A stretch of DNA of 64,000 nt from Candidatus Pacearchaeota archaeon (lineage in GTDB: Archaea; Nanoarchaeota; Nanoarchaeia; Pacearchaeales; GW2011-AR1), in contig JALOBX010000001.1 in NCBI GenBank assembly GCA_023228065.1, forward strand, positions 372,001-436,000, given 5' to 3'. The notes below the pieces were generated by a model. The model was not told where the DNA came from and did not search any database. It saw only the letters and a list, made by a program, of their open reading frames with translations. Made by a program: the position numbers and the translations under genes. Below are positions 25,541 through 34,277 of this stretch, in pieces. Positions within the stretch are counted from its first letter, which is position 1; the number at the start of each line of letters is the position of its first letter.

Positions 25541-25602
25541 ACTGTATAAGATGAATCTGTTCAAAAACAGGTAGCTTATATGGGTTGAGGGGCATTGCCC
25601 AC
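25541..25602 (+). ncRNA. candidate small structured RNA downstream of SRP RNA
   Basis: A stem TATAAG/CTTATA encloses CTGTT-CAAA-AACAG, and a second hairpin GGGC-ATT-GCCC follows, then a T7 run. A TATA-like CTTATAATC lies about 20 bp upstream. A further inverted repeat (GATATT/AATATC) is at 25487-25521. The stretch contains no ORF. It may be a short RNA or simply the terminator region of the two converging genes. Confidence 0.25.
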
Positions 25603-26226
25603 TTATTTTTTTATAACATTTAAATAATACTTTAATATATCTGTATCCACACCTATTAGTTTAAAGGATTCATAACCTAATTTTTCTGGGTTAGTATATT
25701 TTCTTCCAAAAGCTGCTACTGCATCTGAAAGCTTTAACATTTCATTATATTTAACCTGAGTTTTTGAAATTTGATAATCTATTTTATGAGCATTAGCAAT
25801 TTTCTTCAAATAACTGATAGTTTTATCTATATTCATAAAAGTTTCAACACAAACTGTTACTGGATAAATATTGTTTTCCTTTGAAAATTTCTTTAATGTT
25901 GAAAAATATAATGCCGCAAAAATTCTTTCAAAATTAAATGGTCTATCTTTACCACAATAATTTATTAAAGTATCCCATTCCTTACCCTTAAAATGCAGAC
26001 ATATCATTTTTACACCAATACCATTTAATAGGCTAATAATACTTTTTAATTGATTAAAATCTAAACTAGACCCTTTGCTTCTTCTGTGAAAAAACCATGG
26101 AAATTTTCTTTTAACATTTTTTAATATGTTTGTCATATCAAATCCCTGCACACTAATTAATCCAATATAAATATCTTTTTTAGGTTGTCCACTAACATCT
26201 ATATAAAATTGTAGTGAAGGTTTCAT
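25603..26226 (-). CDS. DUF3800-like RNase H fold protein
   Basis: A 207-aa protein. It opens with LQFYIDVSGQPKKDIYIGLISV, the beta-hairpin with a conserved Asp seen in DUF3800, and ends with LKLSDAVAAFGRKY, matching the family's C-terminal Leu-x-Asp. The middle contains alternating strands and helices. DUF3800 proteins adopt an RNase H-like fold and may be nucleases linked with mobile or defence functions; activity here is unproven. It converges on the SRP RNA. Confidence 0.6.
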   Translation of the reverse strand: MKPSLQFYIDVSGQPKKDIYIGLISVQGFDMTNILKNVKRKFPWFFHRRSKGSSLDFNQLKSIISLLNGIGVKMICLHFKGKEWDTLINYCGKDRPFNFERIFAALYFSTLKKFSKENNIYPVTVCVETFMNIDKTISYLKKIANAHKIDYQISKTQVKYNEMLKLSDAVAAFGRKYTNPEKLGYESFKLIGVDTDILKYYLNVIKK

Positions 26227-26310
26227 AAATTAAAAATAGATAATTGATATAAAAATATTATGGGAATTAAGAATAATCATCTATTTAAAATAAAAACATA
26301 TTTGATATTT

Positions 26311-27117
26311 ATGATTAAAGACAGCAAGATAGCAATTATAGGGATGGGTTATGTTGGAAGCAAATTATATGACTTCTTTAAATCCCAATGTTTTGAAACA
26401 TACAGATTTGATACTGACATCAATAAGAGTGACTTTAGAGATTTTGAAGATTTAAATCAGAATAATCTGGACTTTGCATTTATTTCTGTTCCAACACCAA
26501 TGGCTGAAGACGGACATTGTGATACTTCTATTGTAGAAGATGCAGTAAGAAAAATAAAAGCAAAAACAATTGTTATTGAAAGCACAATTTCTCCAGGCAC
26601 AACCAAAAGATTAGAAGAAGAAACAGGAAAAGATATTTTATTTGTTCCAGAATACTTTGGAGAAACAAAAAATCATCTTTTGAATTCTTTAGATAATAGA
26701 ACTTTTTTTATTATTGGGGGTAGGGAAGAAGTAAGGATAAAATTAATTGAATTGTTAAAATATTTATTTGATTCAAAGACTACAAAATTTCATTTGGTTG
26801 ATTCTACTACTGCAGAAGTGATTAAGTATATGGAAAATTCTTATTTAGCAACAAAAGTTATCTTTTGTGAAGAATTTGCAAGAATATGCGAAGCATTTGG
26901 AGTTGATTATTTTGAAGCAAGAGAAGGATGGCTATTAGATCCCAGAATTGATGGCTCACATACATTCCCAAGAAAAGACGGGCTTCCAGGTTTTGGAGGC
27001 AAATGTTTACCTAAAGATGTTTCGGGAATAATTCATGCTTCAGAGAAAGCAGGACATAATCCAGAATTCTTAAAGGCAATGTTGGAGTATAATAAGAAAA
27101 TAAGAGAGAAATATTAG
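26311..27117 (+). CDS. UDP-glucose/GDP-mannose dehydrogenase family, short form
   Basis: A 268-aa NAD-dependent nucleotide-sugar dehydrogenase relative. The Rossmann motif GMGYVGS (about residues 10-16), STISPGTT, VPEYFGE, MENSYLATKVIFCEEF and GFGGKCLPKDV with the catalytic Cys are all present. The protein ends soon after, so the C-terminal UDP-sugar binding domain of the usual 420-450-aa enzymes is missing. The ATG at 26311 follows a TATA-like ATTTAAAA by about 25 bp. It may feed uronic-acid-type sugars to the surface glycans. Confidence 0.8.
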   Translation: MIKDSKIAIIGMGYVGSKLYDFFKSQCFETYRFDTDINKSDFRDFEDLNQNNLDFAFISVPTPMAEDGHCDTSIVEDAVRKIKAKTIVIESTISPGTTKRLEEETGKDILFVPEYFGETKNHLLNSLDNRTFFIIGGREEVRIKLIELLKYLFDSKTTKFHLVDSTTAEVIKYMENSYLATKVIFCEEFARICEAFGVDYFEAREGWLLDPRIDGSHTFPRKDGLPGFGGKCLPKDVSGIIHASEKAGHNPEFLKAMLEYNKKIREKY

Positions 27118-27167
27118 CCATATCTCCGCTACATTACATTTAAAAATAGAATTATCTGACTAAGTTC

Positions 27168-27602
27168 ATGAGAAAAACACTTGGAAAGATTTTATTTGGA
27201 GCTAGCATGTTATTTTTATTAAATTGTCCAACTCAAGTTCCTATAAAAGAAGAGGAAAAAACAACAAGCATAAATTACAGAGCAGAGATAACAGCAGGAG
27301 ATGTTGATGAATTTACTATGACATGTGGAGTAATAGATGCTGACGGAGATTTTGTTGATGGCTTGTATAGTGGTGGATTTTCAAATGGATTACCCATATC
27401 TCAGACTATAGAAACAAAAAAAGGATATAGAGTTAAATTAAAAGTAACAGGCAAGGGTGACCAAGATGGAACACTTACAATAAAGATAAAAAATAATCTA
27501 ACAACAGTTGTATCAAAAGATATAGTCAAAGATTTTCAAGAAGGAAGTATTGGATATTATTCAATTAATGATTCAATAGAATATTATATTCCAAAAAATT
27601 AA
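27168..27602 (+). CDS. small secreted lipoprotein
   Basis: A 144-aa protein with a short positive N-terminus, a hydrophobic stretch and a lipobox-like FLLNC at Cys20. The mature region is beta-rich (TIETKKGYRVKLKVTGKG, GTLTIKIKNN) and resembles small surface-binding domains without a named family. It shares the unusual Asn before Cys with the proteins at 9185 and 59599. A TATA-like CATTTAAAAA lies about 25-30 bp before the ATG. Confidence 0.6.
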   Translation: MRKTLGKILFGASMLFLLNCPTQVPIKEEEKTTSINYRAEITAGDVDEFTMTCGVIDADGDFVDGLYSGGFSNGLPISQTIETKKGYRVKLKVTGKGDQDGTLTIKIKNNLTTVVSKDIVKDFQEGSIGYYSINDSIEYYIPKN

Positions 27603-28207
27603 TTCTTAAACTTCCTCGCAATCTTTACACCCAAATCATAACTTCTTTTTTTCCATTTTGTGTTATATCTTTCTGCAACAGGCATTCCACCTGCAGAAAT
27701 AATATATGCTTTTGAACAGCCAAATCCTCTTGTGTATAAAGAAAGAACAGCTCTTGGATAAGCAGTCATTAATAACAAATCATTATATGGATCAGGACAT
27801 GCTGCTGAAATAAGCACAACCCCATATTTTCCTTTTTTCTTTGGAAGTCTAGCCTTTGGATATGGATCCCAGTAAGTCATTGGAACACATCTTTCCATAA
27901 ATCTTTTTAATAAAGCAGTAGGACCAAAATCATAAAGAGGAGTTGCAAACACAACAACATCTGCATCAACTAATTTTTCAAGCATTCCACGAACATCATC
28001 TTTAATCGGGCATTTTCCAATTTTTAGAGATTTATCATGAGAACATTGTATGCATCCTGTACAAAATTCAACTTTTGAATCAAGCAGATTAAAAACTTCA
28101 ATATCTGCATTTTTATTCACAGACTTAACCCCTTTCTTAAATTCATCAACAAGACTAGATGTATATCCTTTTCTATGATAACTTGCCTGGACAATCACCA
28201 CTTTCAT
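27599..28207 (-). CDS. NADPH-dependent FMN reductase / iron-sulfur flavoprotein-like
   Basis: A 202-aa flavodoxin-fold protein. The N-terminal strand and FMN-phosphate loop read VIVQASYHRKGYTSSLVDEF; VVFATPLYDFGPTALLKRFMER is the second FMN segment. A cysteine motif CTGCIQC-x11-C (about residues 49-67) matches the iron-sulfur flavoprotein subgroup of the NADPH-dependent FMN reductase family. It probably carries out electron transfer or quinone/metal reduction. It ends 4 nt inside the lipoprotein gene (convergent). Confidence 0.8.
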   Translation of the reverse strand: MKVVIVQASYHRKGYTSSLVDEFKKGVKSVNKNADIEVFNLLDSKVEFCTGCIQCSHDKSLKIGKCPIKDDVRGMLEKLVDADVVVFATPLYDFGPTALLKRFMERCVPMTYWDPYPKARLPKKKGKYGVVLISAACPDPYNDLLLMTAYPRAVLSLYTRGFGCSKAYIISAGGMPVAERYNTKWKKRSYDLGVKIARKFKN

Positions 28208-28267
28208 AATAGATTAAATAAAATAATGTATATAAATCTTTAAAAAACATTATTTTTTTCAGGTAGT

Positions 28268-28720
28268 ATGAAATTAGACAAATTAATAAGCGAATTCATT
28301 GAAGATACTAAAGTTTATACAAATATTAGGAAACAACAATTTAAAGACAGCACAGTTATATCTGCTGACAGAGCCAATAAAAGAATTTTATATGATAATG
28401 CACAGAAATATGTTATTGATAACCCTCTAAAGTTATCTTTAGAAATATTAGATTTCCTAAAAATCTTTGAAGATAAAGCACCAATGTTATTTATCTCTAA
28501 TAAAGAAGATGAAACTGCCGGCATGATTAACGACAAGGAAAGAGAGATATTTGGATTGAGATTAATGAAAAGAAATTTATTTGATATTACAATACTTAAC
28601 AATAGAGGAATCTTAGAATATAGTTTAGGACTGGATGAAAAAACTGCATCATTATTAATATCCAAGAGCCAGAGAATATTCAATGAGCAGGAAGCGATAC
28701 TTAATTTAAAAAAATACTAA
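28268..28720 (+). CDS. hypothetical protein
   Basis: A 150-aa cytoplasmic protein without membrane segments or cysteines. The central part (EILDFLKIFEDKAPMLF, KEREIFGLRLMKRN) is helical. No family is recognised. It ends 40 bp before the P-type ATPase start, in the same direction, and may share its transcript. Confidence 0.55.
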   Translation: MKLDKLISEFIEDTKVYTNIRKQQFKDSTVISADRANKRILYDNAQKYVIDNPLKLSLEILDFLKIFEDKAPMLFISNKEDETAGMINDKEREIFGLRLMKRNLFDITILNNRGILEYSLGLDEKTASLLISKSQRIFNEQEAILNLKKY

Positions 28721-28760
28721 TTCTAAAAAAACTTATTAACTATTGTTTATTGTTTATTTT

Positions 28761-31379
28761 ATGTGGCATAGTTTAGATAAAAAAGAAGTGCTTGCAAGAC
28801 TAAAAACAAGTGAAGAGGGGTTGAATGATAAAGAGGCATCTTTAAGATTAAAAGAATACGGAAAGAATGAAATTAAAGATGTTTTAAAAATAAAACCGCT
28901 ATTTATTTTTCTTGAACAATTCAAATCTGTTTTTGTTGTAATTTTACTGGCTGCTGCTATTTTCTCTCTGGTAATACAGCATTATATTGATTTTTTGGTA
29001 ATTATTTTAATAGTTATTTTAAATTCAGCGATAGGTTTTTTCCAGCAGTACAAAGCAGAAAAAATAATTTCAGAAATGAAAGAACTTCTTGTTCCTAAGG
29101 TAAAAGTAATAAGAGACGGAAAAATTTCAGAAATATCTTCTCTGAATCTTGTTCCAGGAGACATATTAATTGTCTCTGAAGGAGATAAAATAACTGCTGA
29201 TTGCAGATTGCTTTCTGTAAATGAATTGCAAATGAATGAAGCAGTTCTTACAGGAGAAAGTTTCCCACAGGATAAATTATCAGAAAAGATACCTTTCCGC
29301 TCTGCTCTTGCTGACAGAGAAAATATGATTTATACAGGAACAACAGTTGTGAGAGGAAATGCAAAAGCAGTTGTTGTATTTACAGGAATGGAAAGTGAAT
29401 TTGGAAGAATTGCAGGACTTGTACAAGAAATAAAATCAAGAAAAACACCATTAGAAGAAAAATTGGATATTTTTTCAAGAAAAGTAGGAATTATTGTATT
29501 AATTTTAGCAGCAATTACTGCGGGTGTTGGAATTTATTACGGCAATGAAATATTCGAAATGATACTAGCAGGAATTTCCCTTGCTGTCAGTGTGATTCCA
29601 GAAGGATTGCCTGCAGTTATTTCTATAACTCTTGCTCTTGCGATAAGAAGAATGCAGAAATATAATGCATTAATAAGGAAGCTTCCTGCCGCAGAGACTC
29701 TCGGAAGAACAACAGTGATATGCACAGACAAAACAGGAACATTGACAGAAGAAAAAATGTCTGTGAATAAAATTTACTGCAATAATAATTTTTTCAATAT
29801 TGAAAATGATAAATTTTTCCTAAACAAAAAAAATATTTCTCCTGATAAAAACAAAGAACTTATGCAATTATTAAGAACAGGAATAATGTGCAATAATGCA
29901 AGGCTGGAAATAAAAGGTAAGAAGATAGAAATTTTTGGAGACCCAACAGAAAAAGCATTAGTCCTCTCTTCTTATGATGCAGGTTTTATAAAAAAAATTG
30001 AACTTGAAAAAGAAATTAGAGTTAAAGAATATTCTTTTTCTTCAAGCAGAAAAATGATGTCTATTGTAAGAAGAAAAAATGGAAATTTTATCAGTTATTC
30101 AAAAGGTGCTCCTGATGTAATTTTAAAACATTGTTCTAAGGAACTTTCTAATGGGAAGGTTGTAAATTTAAATGAGAAGAGAAAAAATGAATTGTTAAGA
30201 ATTTATGAAGATATGGCTTCAGAAGCTCTTAGAGTTCTTGGATTTGCATTTAAGGAAGTTCCAGAGAAATTTAGTCAAGAAATTGCAGAAAATGATTTAA
30301 TATTTTTAGGATTTCAGGGAATGTTAGACATCCCAAGAAAAGAAGTGAAGAATGCAATTAGAGAATGCAGAGAAGCTGGAATAAAAATAAAAATGATTAC
30401 AGGAGATTCAGTTATTACTGCAAAAGCAATCTCCAATATGATTGAACTTGACGGAGAACCTGTTGAAGGACATGAACTTGAAAAATTATCTGAAAGAGAA
30501 TTTGATAGGGTAGTAAGAGAAAAAATTGTTTTTGCTAGGATAACTCCCGAATTAAAATTAAGAATAATTCAGTCATTAAAAAAACAAAAAGAAATTGTTG
30601 CAGTAACAGGAGATGGAGTCAATGATATTCTTGCATTAAAAGAAGCCCATATAGGAATTGCAATGGGAATAAGAGGAACAGATGTAACGAGAGAGGTTGC
30701 AGATATAATTCTTCTTGACGACAATTTTAACACAATAGTAACTGCTGTGAGAGAAGGAAGAAGAGTTTATGATAATATGAAAAAATCAATCAAGTCACAT
30801 TTGTCTGCAAATGTTGATGAACTGTTTGTTGTTCTTGCTGCAGTAATGTTTTCTTTCCCGCTTCCATTTCTTCCACTGGCAATTTTATGGATGAATCTTA
30901 TTACAGATTCTCTTCCAAGTCTTGCATTATGTGTTGAAAAAGAAGAAAAAGATATTATGAAGAGAAAACCCATAGACCATGATGGAAATATTCTTGGCGG
31001 AATTATGAAGTTTATAGCAATAGCAGGAATTTTTTCTTTTATTGTTACCATGGGAGTTTTTATTTTATTCTACAAAACAGATTTAGTAAAGGCAAGAACT
31101 CTTGCTCTTACAATGGCGGTATTTTGCGAAATGTTTGTAGTCTTATCGTGCCGTTCTGATAAAGAAAATATATGGAAGATTGGATTGTTCAGCAATAAAT
31201 TTTTGATATTCGCAATAATAACTGCTGTTGCACTCCAGTTAATTGCAATTTATTCTCCCCTTTCTCTAATATTTGGACTTAAAGCAGTTTCTATTGGTGA
31301 AATATTATTAGTAGCAGGAGTATCTTCAATAGGCTTTGTCATATTTGAAGTTATGAAATTTTTTAAAATAAAAATATAA
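28761..31379 (+). CDS. P2A-type cation (calcium)-transporting ATPase
   Basis: An 872-aa P-type ATPase. TGES (about residue 164) lies in the actuator domain, SVIPEGLPA in M4 carries the PEGL ion site, DKTGT (about 323) supplies the phosphorylated Asp, and VTGDGVND (about 614) closes the hinge. NLITDSLPS in M6 matches the N-x2-TD pattern of Ca2+ pumps of the SERCA/PMR1 type. About ten membrane segments are visible. The ATG at 28761 gives the standard N-terminus HSLDKKEVLARL. It would export Ca2+ or a similar cation using ATP. Confidence 0.92.
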   Translation: MWHSLDKKEVLARLKTSEEGLNDKEASLRLKEYGKNEIKDVLKIKPLFIFLEQFKSVFVVILLAAAIFSLVIQHYIDFLVIILIVILNSAIGFFQQYKAEKIISEMKELLVPKVKVIRDGKISEISSLNLVPGDILIVSEGDKITADCRLLSVNELQMNEAVLTGESFPQDKLSEKIPFRSALADRENMIYTGTTVVRGNAKAVVVFTGMESEFGRIAGLVQEIKSRKTPLEEKLDIFSRKVGIIVLILAAITAGVGIYYGNEIFEMILAGISLAVSVIPEGLPAVISITLALAIRRMQKYNALIRKLPAAETLGRTTVICTDKTGTLTEEKMSVNKIYCNNNFFNIENDKFFLNKKNISPDKNKELMQLLRTGIMCNNARLEIKGKKIEIFGDPTEKALVLSSYDAGFIKKIELEKEIRVKEYSFSSSRKMMSIVRRKNGNFISYSKGAPDVILKHCSKELSNGKVVNLNEKRKNELLRIYEDMASEALRVLGFAFKEVPEKFSQEIAENDLIFLGFQGMLDIPRKEVKNAIRECREAGIKIKMITGDSVITAKAISNMIELDGEPVEGHELEKLSEREFDRVVREKIVFARITPELKLRIIQSLKKQKEIVAVTGDGVNDILALKEAHIGIAMGIRGTDVTREVADIILLDDNFNTIVTAVREGRRVYDNMKKSIKSHLSANVDELFVVLAAVMFSFPLPFLPLAILWMNLITDSLPSLALCVEKEEKDIMKRKPIDHDGNILGGIMKFIAIAGIFSFIVTMGVFILFYKTDLVKARTLALTMAVFCEMFVVLSCRSDKENIWKIGLFSNKFLIFAIITAVALQLIAIYSPLSLIFGLKAVSIGEILLVAGVSSIGFVIFEVMKFFKIKI

Positions 31380-31422
31380 TTCACTTCAAAAAGTTAATAA
31401 ATCCTTTTTCACTTTTGTATTT

Positions 31423-32121
31423 ATGAATAAAAGAGGTTTTATTAGGAATAATCTTACTCGCGACCCTGCTCGTTTATCCCTGTCCTTACTTCCGCGAAAT
31501 CGCTCGGGTCAGTTTTTTTTAATTTCTGCAGTGATTATAATTGTAGTTATTGTCAGCATTGTGACTGTTTCAAATTATACGCAAAAAAAAGAAGTCATAA
31601 AACTTTATGATTTGGGGCAGGAGCTTGGTATTGAAAGCCAGCATGTTCTTGAATATGGAACATACAGCCAGCTTGATGAAACCCAAATGAAAGGATTGAT
31701 GGAAACATTTATCCAAAATTATGTAAATTATATTGGTGATGGAAAAAATGTTTATTTTGTATACGGAAACAGCAGAGTGATAAATATGGTTGGATATCAA
31801 GATATTGTAGAAGAGAGTGTTGAAGTTTGTTTTAAAAGCGGAAGTGTAGGAACAGGAAATGTAATCACAGGCAATCAAGTAGAAGAACCCAGCAAGACAC
31901 TAGAGAGCGGAGGAGAACATGTTGTGACAGCAGATGAATGTTTCCCATATACAACAATCAGCAAAGTTCAGGAATTTACAAAAAGTGCAGGAGATATATC
32001 TGTGGTGGTTGTAAGAATAGAAGGAATAGATTATCAATTTAAATTAAAAGCAGGAGAAAATTTCTACTTCATAATCTGGCAGGAAATAGGGGGAGAAAAA
32101 CATGTTGTTACAAATGAATAA
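31423..32121 (+). CDS. pilin-like protein with extended class III leader
   Basis: A 232-aa type IV pilin-like protein. The hydrophobic helix QFFLISAVIIIVVIVSIV follows an SG at about residue 29, a likely class III prepilin peptidase site. In typical relatives MNKRG joins directly to QFFLI; here about 24 residues rich in Arg, Leu and Ser are inserted, encoded by GC-richer DNA with rare CGC, TCG and CCG codons. It is the first gene of the pilus locus; the next pilin gene overlaps its stop. Confidence 0.7.
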   Translation: MNKRGFIRNNLTRDPARLSLSLLPRNRSGQFFLISAVIIIVVIVSIVTVSNYTQKKEVIKLYDLGQELGIESQHVLEYGTYSQLDETQMKGLMETFIQNYVNYIGDGKNVYFVYGNSRVINMVGYQDIVEESVEVCFKSGSVGTGNVITGNQVEEPSKTLESGGEHVVTADECFPYTTISKVQEFTKSAGDISVVVVRIEGIDYQFKLKAGENFYFIIWQEIGGEKHVVTNE

Positions 32122-32641
32122 AAGAAACAAAAAAGGGCTTAGTGAAGTAATAGGATATATTTTACTGATAAGCATTTCAATAGTAATGAGTGTTCTTGTT
32201 TATCAATATTTGAAAACTTATGTTCCAAAAGAAGCACCAACATGTGACGAGGGGACTTCTATTTTTATAAAAGAGATTGTATATGACTGCACAAATTCAA
32301 AACAACTTAATATAACTTTCAAAAATAATGGAAGATTCAGCATAAGCGGATATTATATTCATGTATCAGATAATCCAGACAAAGAACAGCTGGCAGTAAT
32401 AGATTTATCTACAAAGTTTGTCAGCGGAGGAAGTGTTTCTGGAAGTTCAATAATTTTTTCACAATTCGAAGAGAATGGATTTGTTCCAGAAAGCGAGAAT
32501 GTTTCATCATTTGATATTTCAGAGTTTGGTACTTTGTATAGATTAGAAATAATTCCAATAAGAATACAGGAAATTGACGACAAGAAAAAACTTGTCAGCT
32601 GCAGCAATGCAAAAGTTGAAGAAGATTTAGTTTGCGCATAA
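32114..32641 (+). CDS. type IV pilin-like protein
   Basis: A 175-aa prepilin. The leader MNKRNKKG precedes LSEVIGYILLISISIVMSVL, a class III hydrophobic domain with Glu near the start of the mature protein. The C-terminal globular region is beta-rich with four cysteines. The ATG at 32114 is preferred; it overlaps the upstream stop. The protein would be cleaved by a FlaK/PibD-like peptidase and assembled by the ATPase and T2SF proteins of this locus. Confidence 0.8.
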   Translation: MNKRNKKGLSEVIGYILLISISIVMSVLVYQYLKTYVPKEAPTCDEGTSIFIKEIVYDCTNSKQLNITFKNNGRFSISGYYIHVSDNPDKEQLAVIDLSTKFVSGGSVSGSSIIFSQFEENGFVPESENVSSFDISEFGTLYRLEIIPIRIQEIDDKKKLVSCSNAKVEEDLVCA

Positions 32642-32696
32642 ATTAGAAGATAAAGTCAGACAAAAGAATTTAAAACTAATAAAACTATATAATAAA

Positions 32697-33170
32697 ATGA
32701 GAAAGAGGATTGCAAAAAAGAAAGGAATTTCTCCGGTAGTTACTAGTCTTTTACTTATCGGGCTTGTAATTGTGATTACTTCTGTTATCTTCTTGTGGTT
32801 TAGAGGAATTGTTGAAGAGGGAGTTACAAAATTTGGTAAAAATATAAAACTTGTATGTGAAGATGTAGAATTTGAAGCGAGCTATTCTTCTTCTGGAATG
32901 CTTAGCATTGTAAATATAGGAAATATTCCTCTTTACAGATTAAATATTAGATATGGAAGCGGAGGAAATTTCCAGACAAAAGATTTGAAAGATATAGCAG
33001 TTGGATGGCCAGACAAAGGTTTAAATCAGGGAGGAACTTTCTCTGGTAGTATTGGTAATGTAGTTGGAAGCAGTGAAAAGATAATAGTACTTCCTATCCT
33101 TATAGGAACATCAGGAAGCGGAAAGAAAACATTCATATGTGAGGGACAATATGGTAAAGAGGTTATATAA
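32697..33170 (+). CDS. type IV pilin-like protein
   Basis: A 157-aa prepilin: basic leader ending KKKG, then ISPVVTSLLLIGLVIVITSVIFLWF as the hydrophobic helix, typical of archaeal pilins and archaellin relatives. The mature domain is beta-rich and small. It overlaps the next pilin gene by 20 nt. A TATA-like ATTTAAAAC lies about 30 bp before the start. Confidence 0.82.
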   Translation: MRKRIAKKKGISPVVTSLLLIGLVIVITSVIFLWFRGIVEEGVTKFGKNIKLVCEDVEFEASYSSSGMLSIVNIGNIPLYRLNIRYGSGGNFQTKDLKDIAVGWPDKGLNQGGTFSGSIGNVVGSSEKIIVLPILIGTSGSGKKTFICEGQYGKEVI

Positions 33171-33669
33171 AAAGATTAGAAGAAATAATAAGAAGGGGCT
33201 TTCAGATATAGTCACTACAGTTATCTTAGTAGCACTAAGCATGGCTGCAGTTGTTATTGTATGGGTTTTTATAAATAATTTAATCAAGGGGCAGATAAAA
33301 AGCACAGAATCCTGTTTTGGAAATTTTGATAAAGTAAAACTTAATGGGCAATATACTTGTTATGATATTCAAAATAATATTTTTAGAATTTCCTTGACAG
33401 TAGGAAATGTGCAGGTTGATAAAGTGATTATTTCAGTATCTTCTGCGAGTGCTGTAAAAAGCTATGAGATAACAAATACAGCGCAAGCAATTGATGGATT
33501 AGTTCTGTATTCTGGGGGAGATGTAATTCTTCCTGGAAAAAATTCAGGACTAACATATAATGCAACAGGATTTCCAAGCAATATTGATTTGATTCAAATT
33601 GCTCCTGTAATCAGCGGAACACAATGTGAAATTTCTGACACTATTTCTGAAATTGAATTCTGTCAATAA
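33151..33669 (+). CDS. type IV pilin-like protein
   Basis: A 172-aa prepilin with leader ending NNKKG and helix LSDIVTTVILVALSMAAVVIVWVF. The start at 33151 is preceded by GAGGG and lies inside the preceding gene, so translation is likely coupled. The globular part is Ser/Thr-rich with four cysteines. It is the third of three consecutive small pilins that could be the major and minor pilus subunits. Confidence 0.82.
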   Translation: MVKRLYKKIRRNNKKGLSDIVTTVILVALSMAAVVIVWVFINNLIKGQIKSTESCFGNFDKVKLNGQYTCYDIQNNIFRISLTVGNVQVDKVIISVSSASAVKSYEITNTAQAIDGLVLYSGGDVILPGKNSGLTYNATGFPSNIDLIQIAPVISGTQCEISDTISEIEFCQ

Positions 33670-33725
33670 GAAGTTGAACTTGAATAAGAACAAAATTATT
33701 TAAATCAAAATTTGCTTGATAGTGT

Positions 33726-34277
33726 ATGATAAAAAGAGGAAAGAGAATTTTTTTTAATGATAATTTTCGTGGGCAGGTGTGGATAGAAACAGTAATTTAT
33801 ACTTTGATTGCTTTTGTAATGATTGGCCTGATTCTTTCTTTTGCACGTCCGAAAATTGAGGAACTGCAGGACAAAGCAATTTTACAACAGTCTACTGAAA
33901 TGATGAAAGAGATAGATTCAACAATTCTATCTATGGGTGCTGCGGGAAATCAAAGAATACTTGAGATAGGAATAAAAAAAGGAAGTTTGGTAATAGACGG
34001 AGCTACTGATAAAATTATTTTTGAACTTGAAAGCAAAGGGACATACAGCGAGCCTGGAAAAAATATCACTGACGGAAGCATAATAATTCTTACAGAAAAA
34101 AAGAGCGGATTTAATCTTGTTACATTGACTAGAGATTACAGCACTGATTATGATTTAAAAATAGAAGGAAAAGATGAATCTGAAAGAATAAGCAAAGCAT
34201 CTACTTCCTATAAATTATCAATTTTAAATGAGGGAGATAGAAACGGAAAGACTCTCATGAATATTTCATTAGGATAA
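33726..34277 (+). CDS. pilin-like minor component
   Basis: A 183-aa protein with leader MIKRG...NFRG and helix QVWIETVIYTLIAFVMIGLIL, with Glu at position 5 after the predicted cleavage. About nine residues separate MIKRG from the cleavage site, an extension like those in the pilin-like genes at 31423 and 40042. The stop overlaps the ATPase start by one base (TAATG), so the two are coupled. Probably a minor pilin linked to the assembly ATPase. Confidence 0.75.
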   Translation: MIKRGKRIFFNDNFRGQVWIETVIYTLIAFVMIGLILSFARPKIEELQDKAILQQSTEMMKEIDSTILSMGAAGNQRILEIGIKKGSLVIDGATDKIIFELESKGTYSEPGKNITDGSIIILTEKKSGFNLVTLTRDYSTDYDLKIEGKDESERISKASTSYKLSILNEGDRNGKTLMNISLG

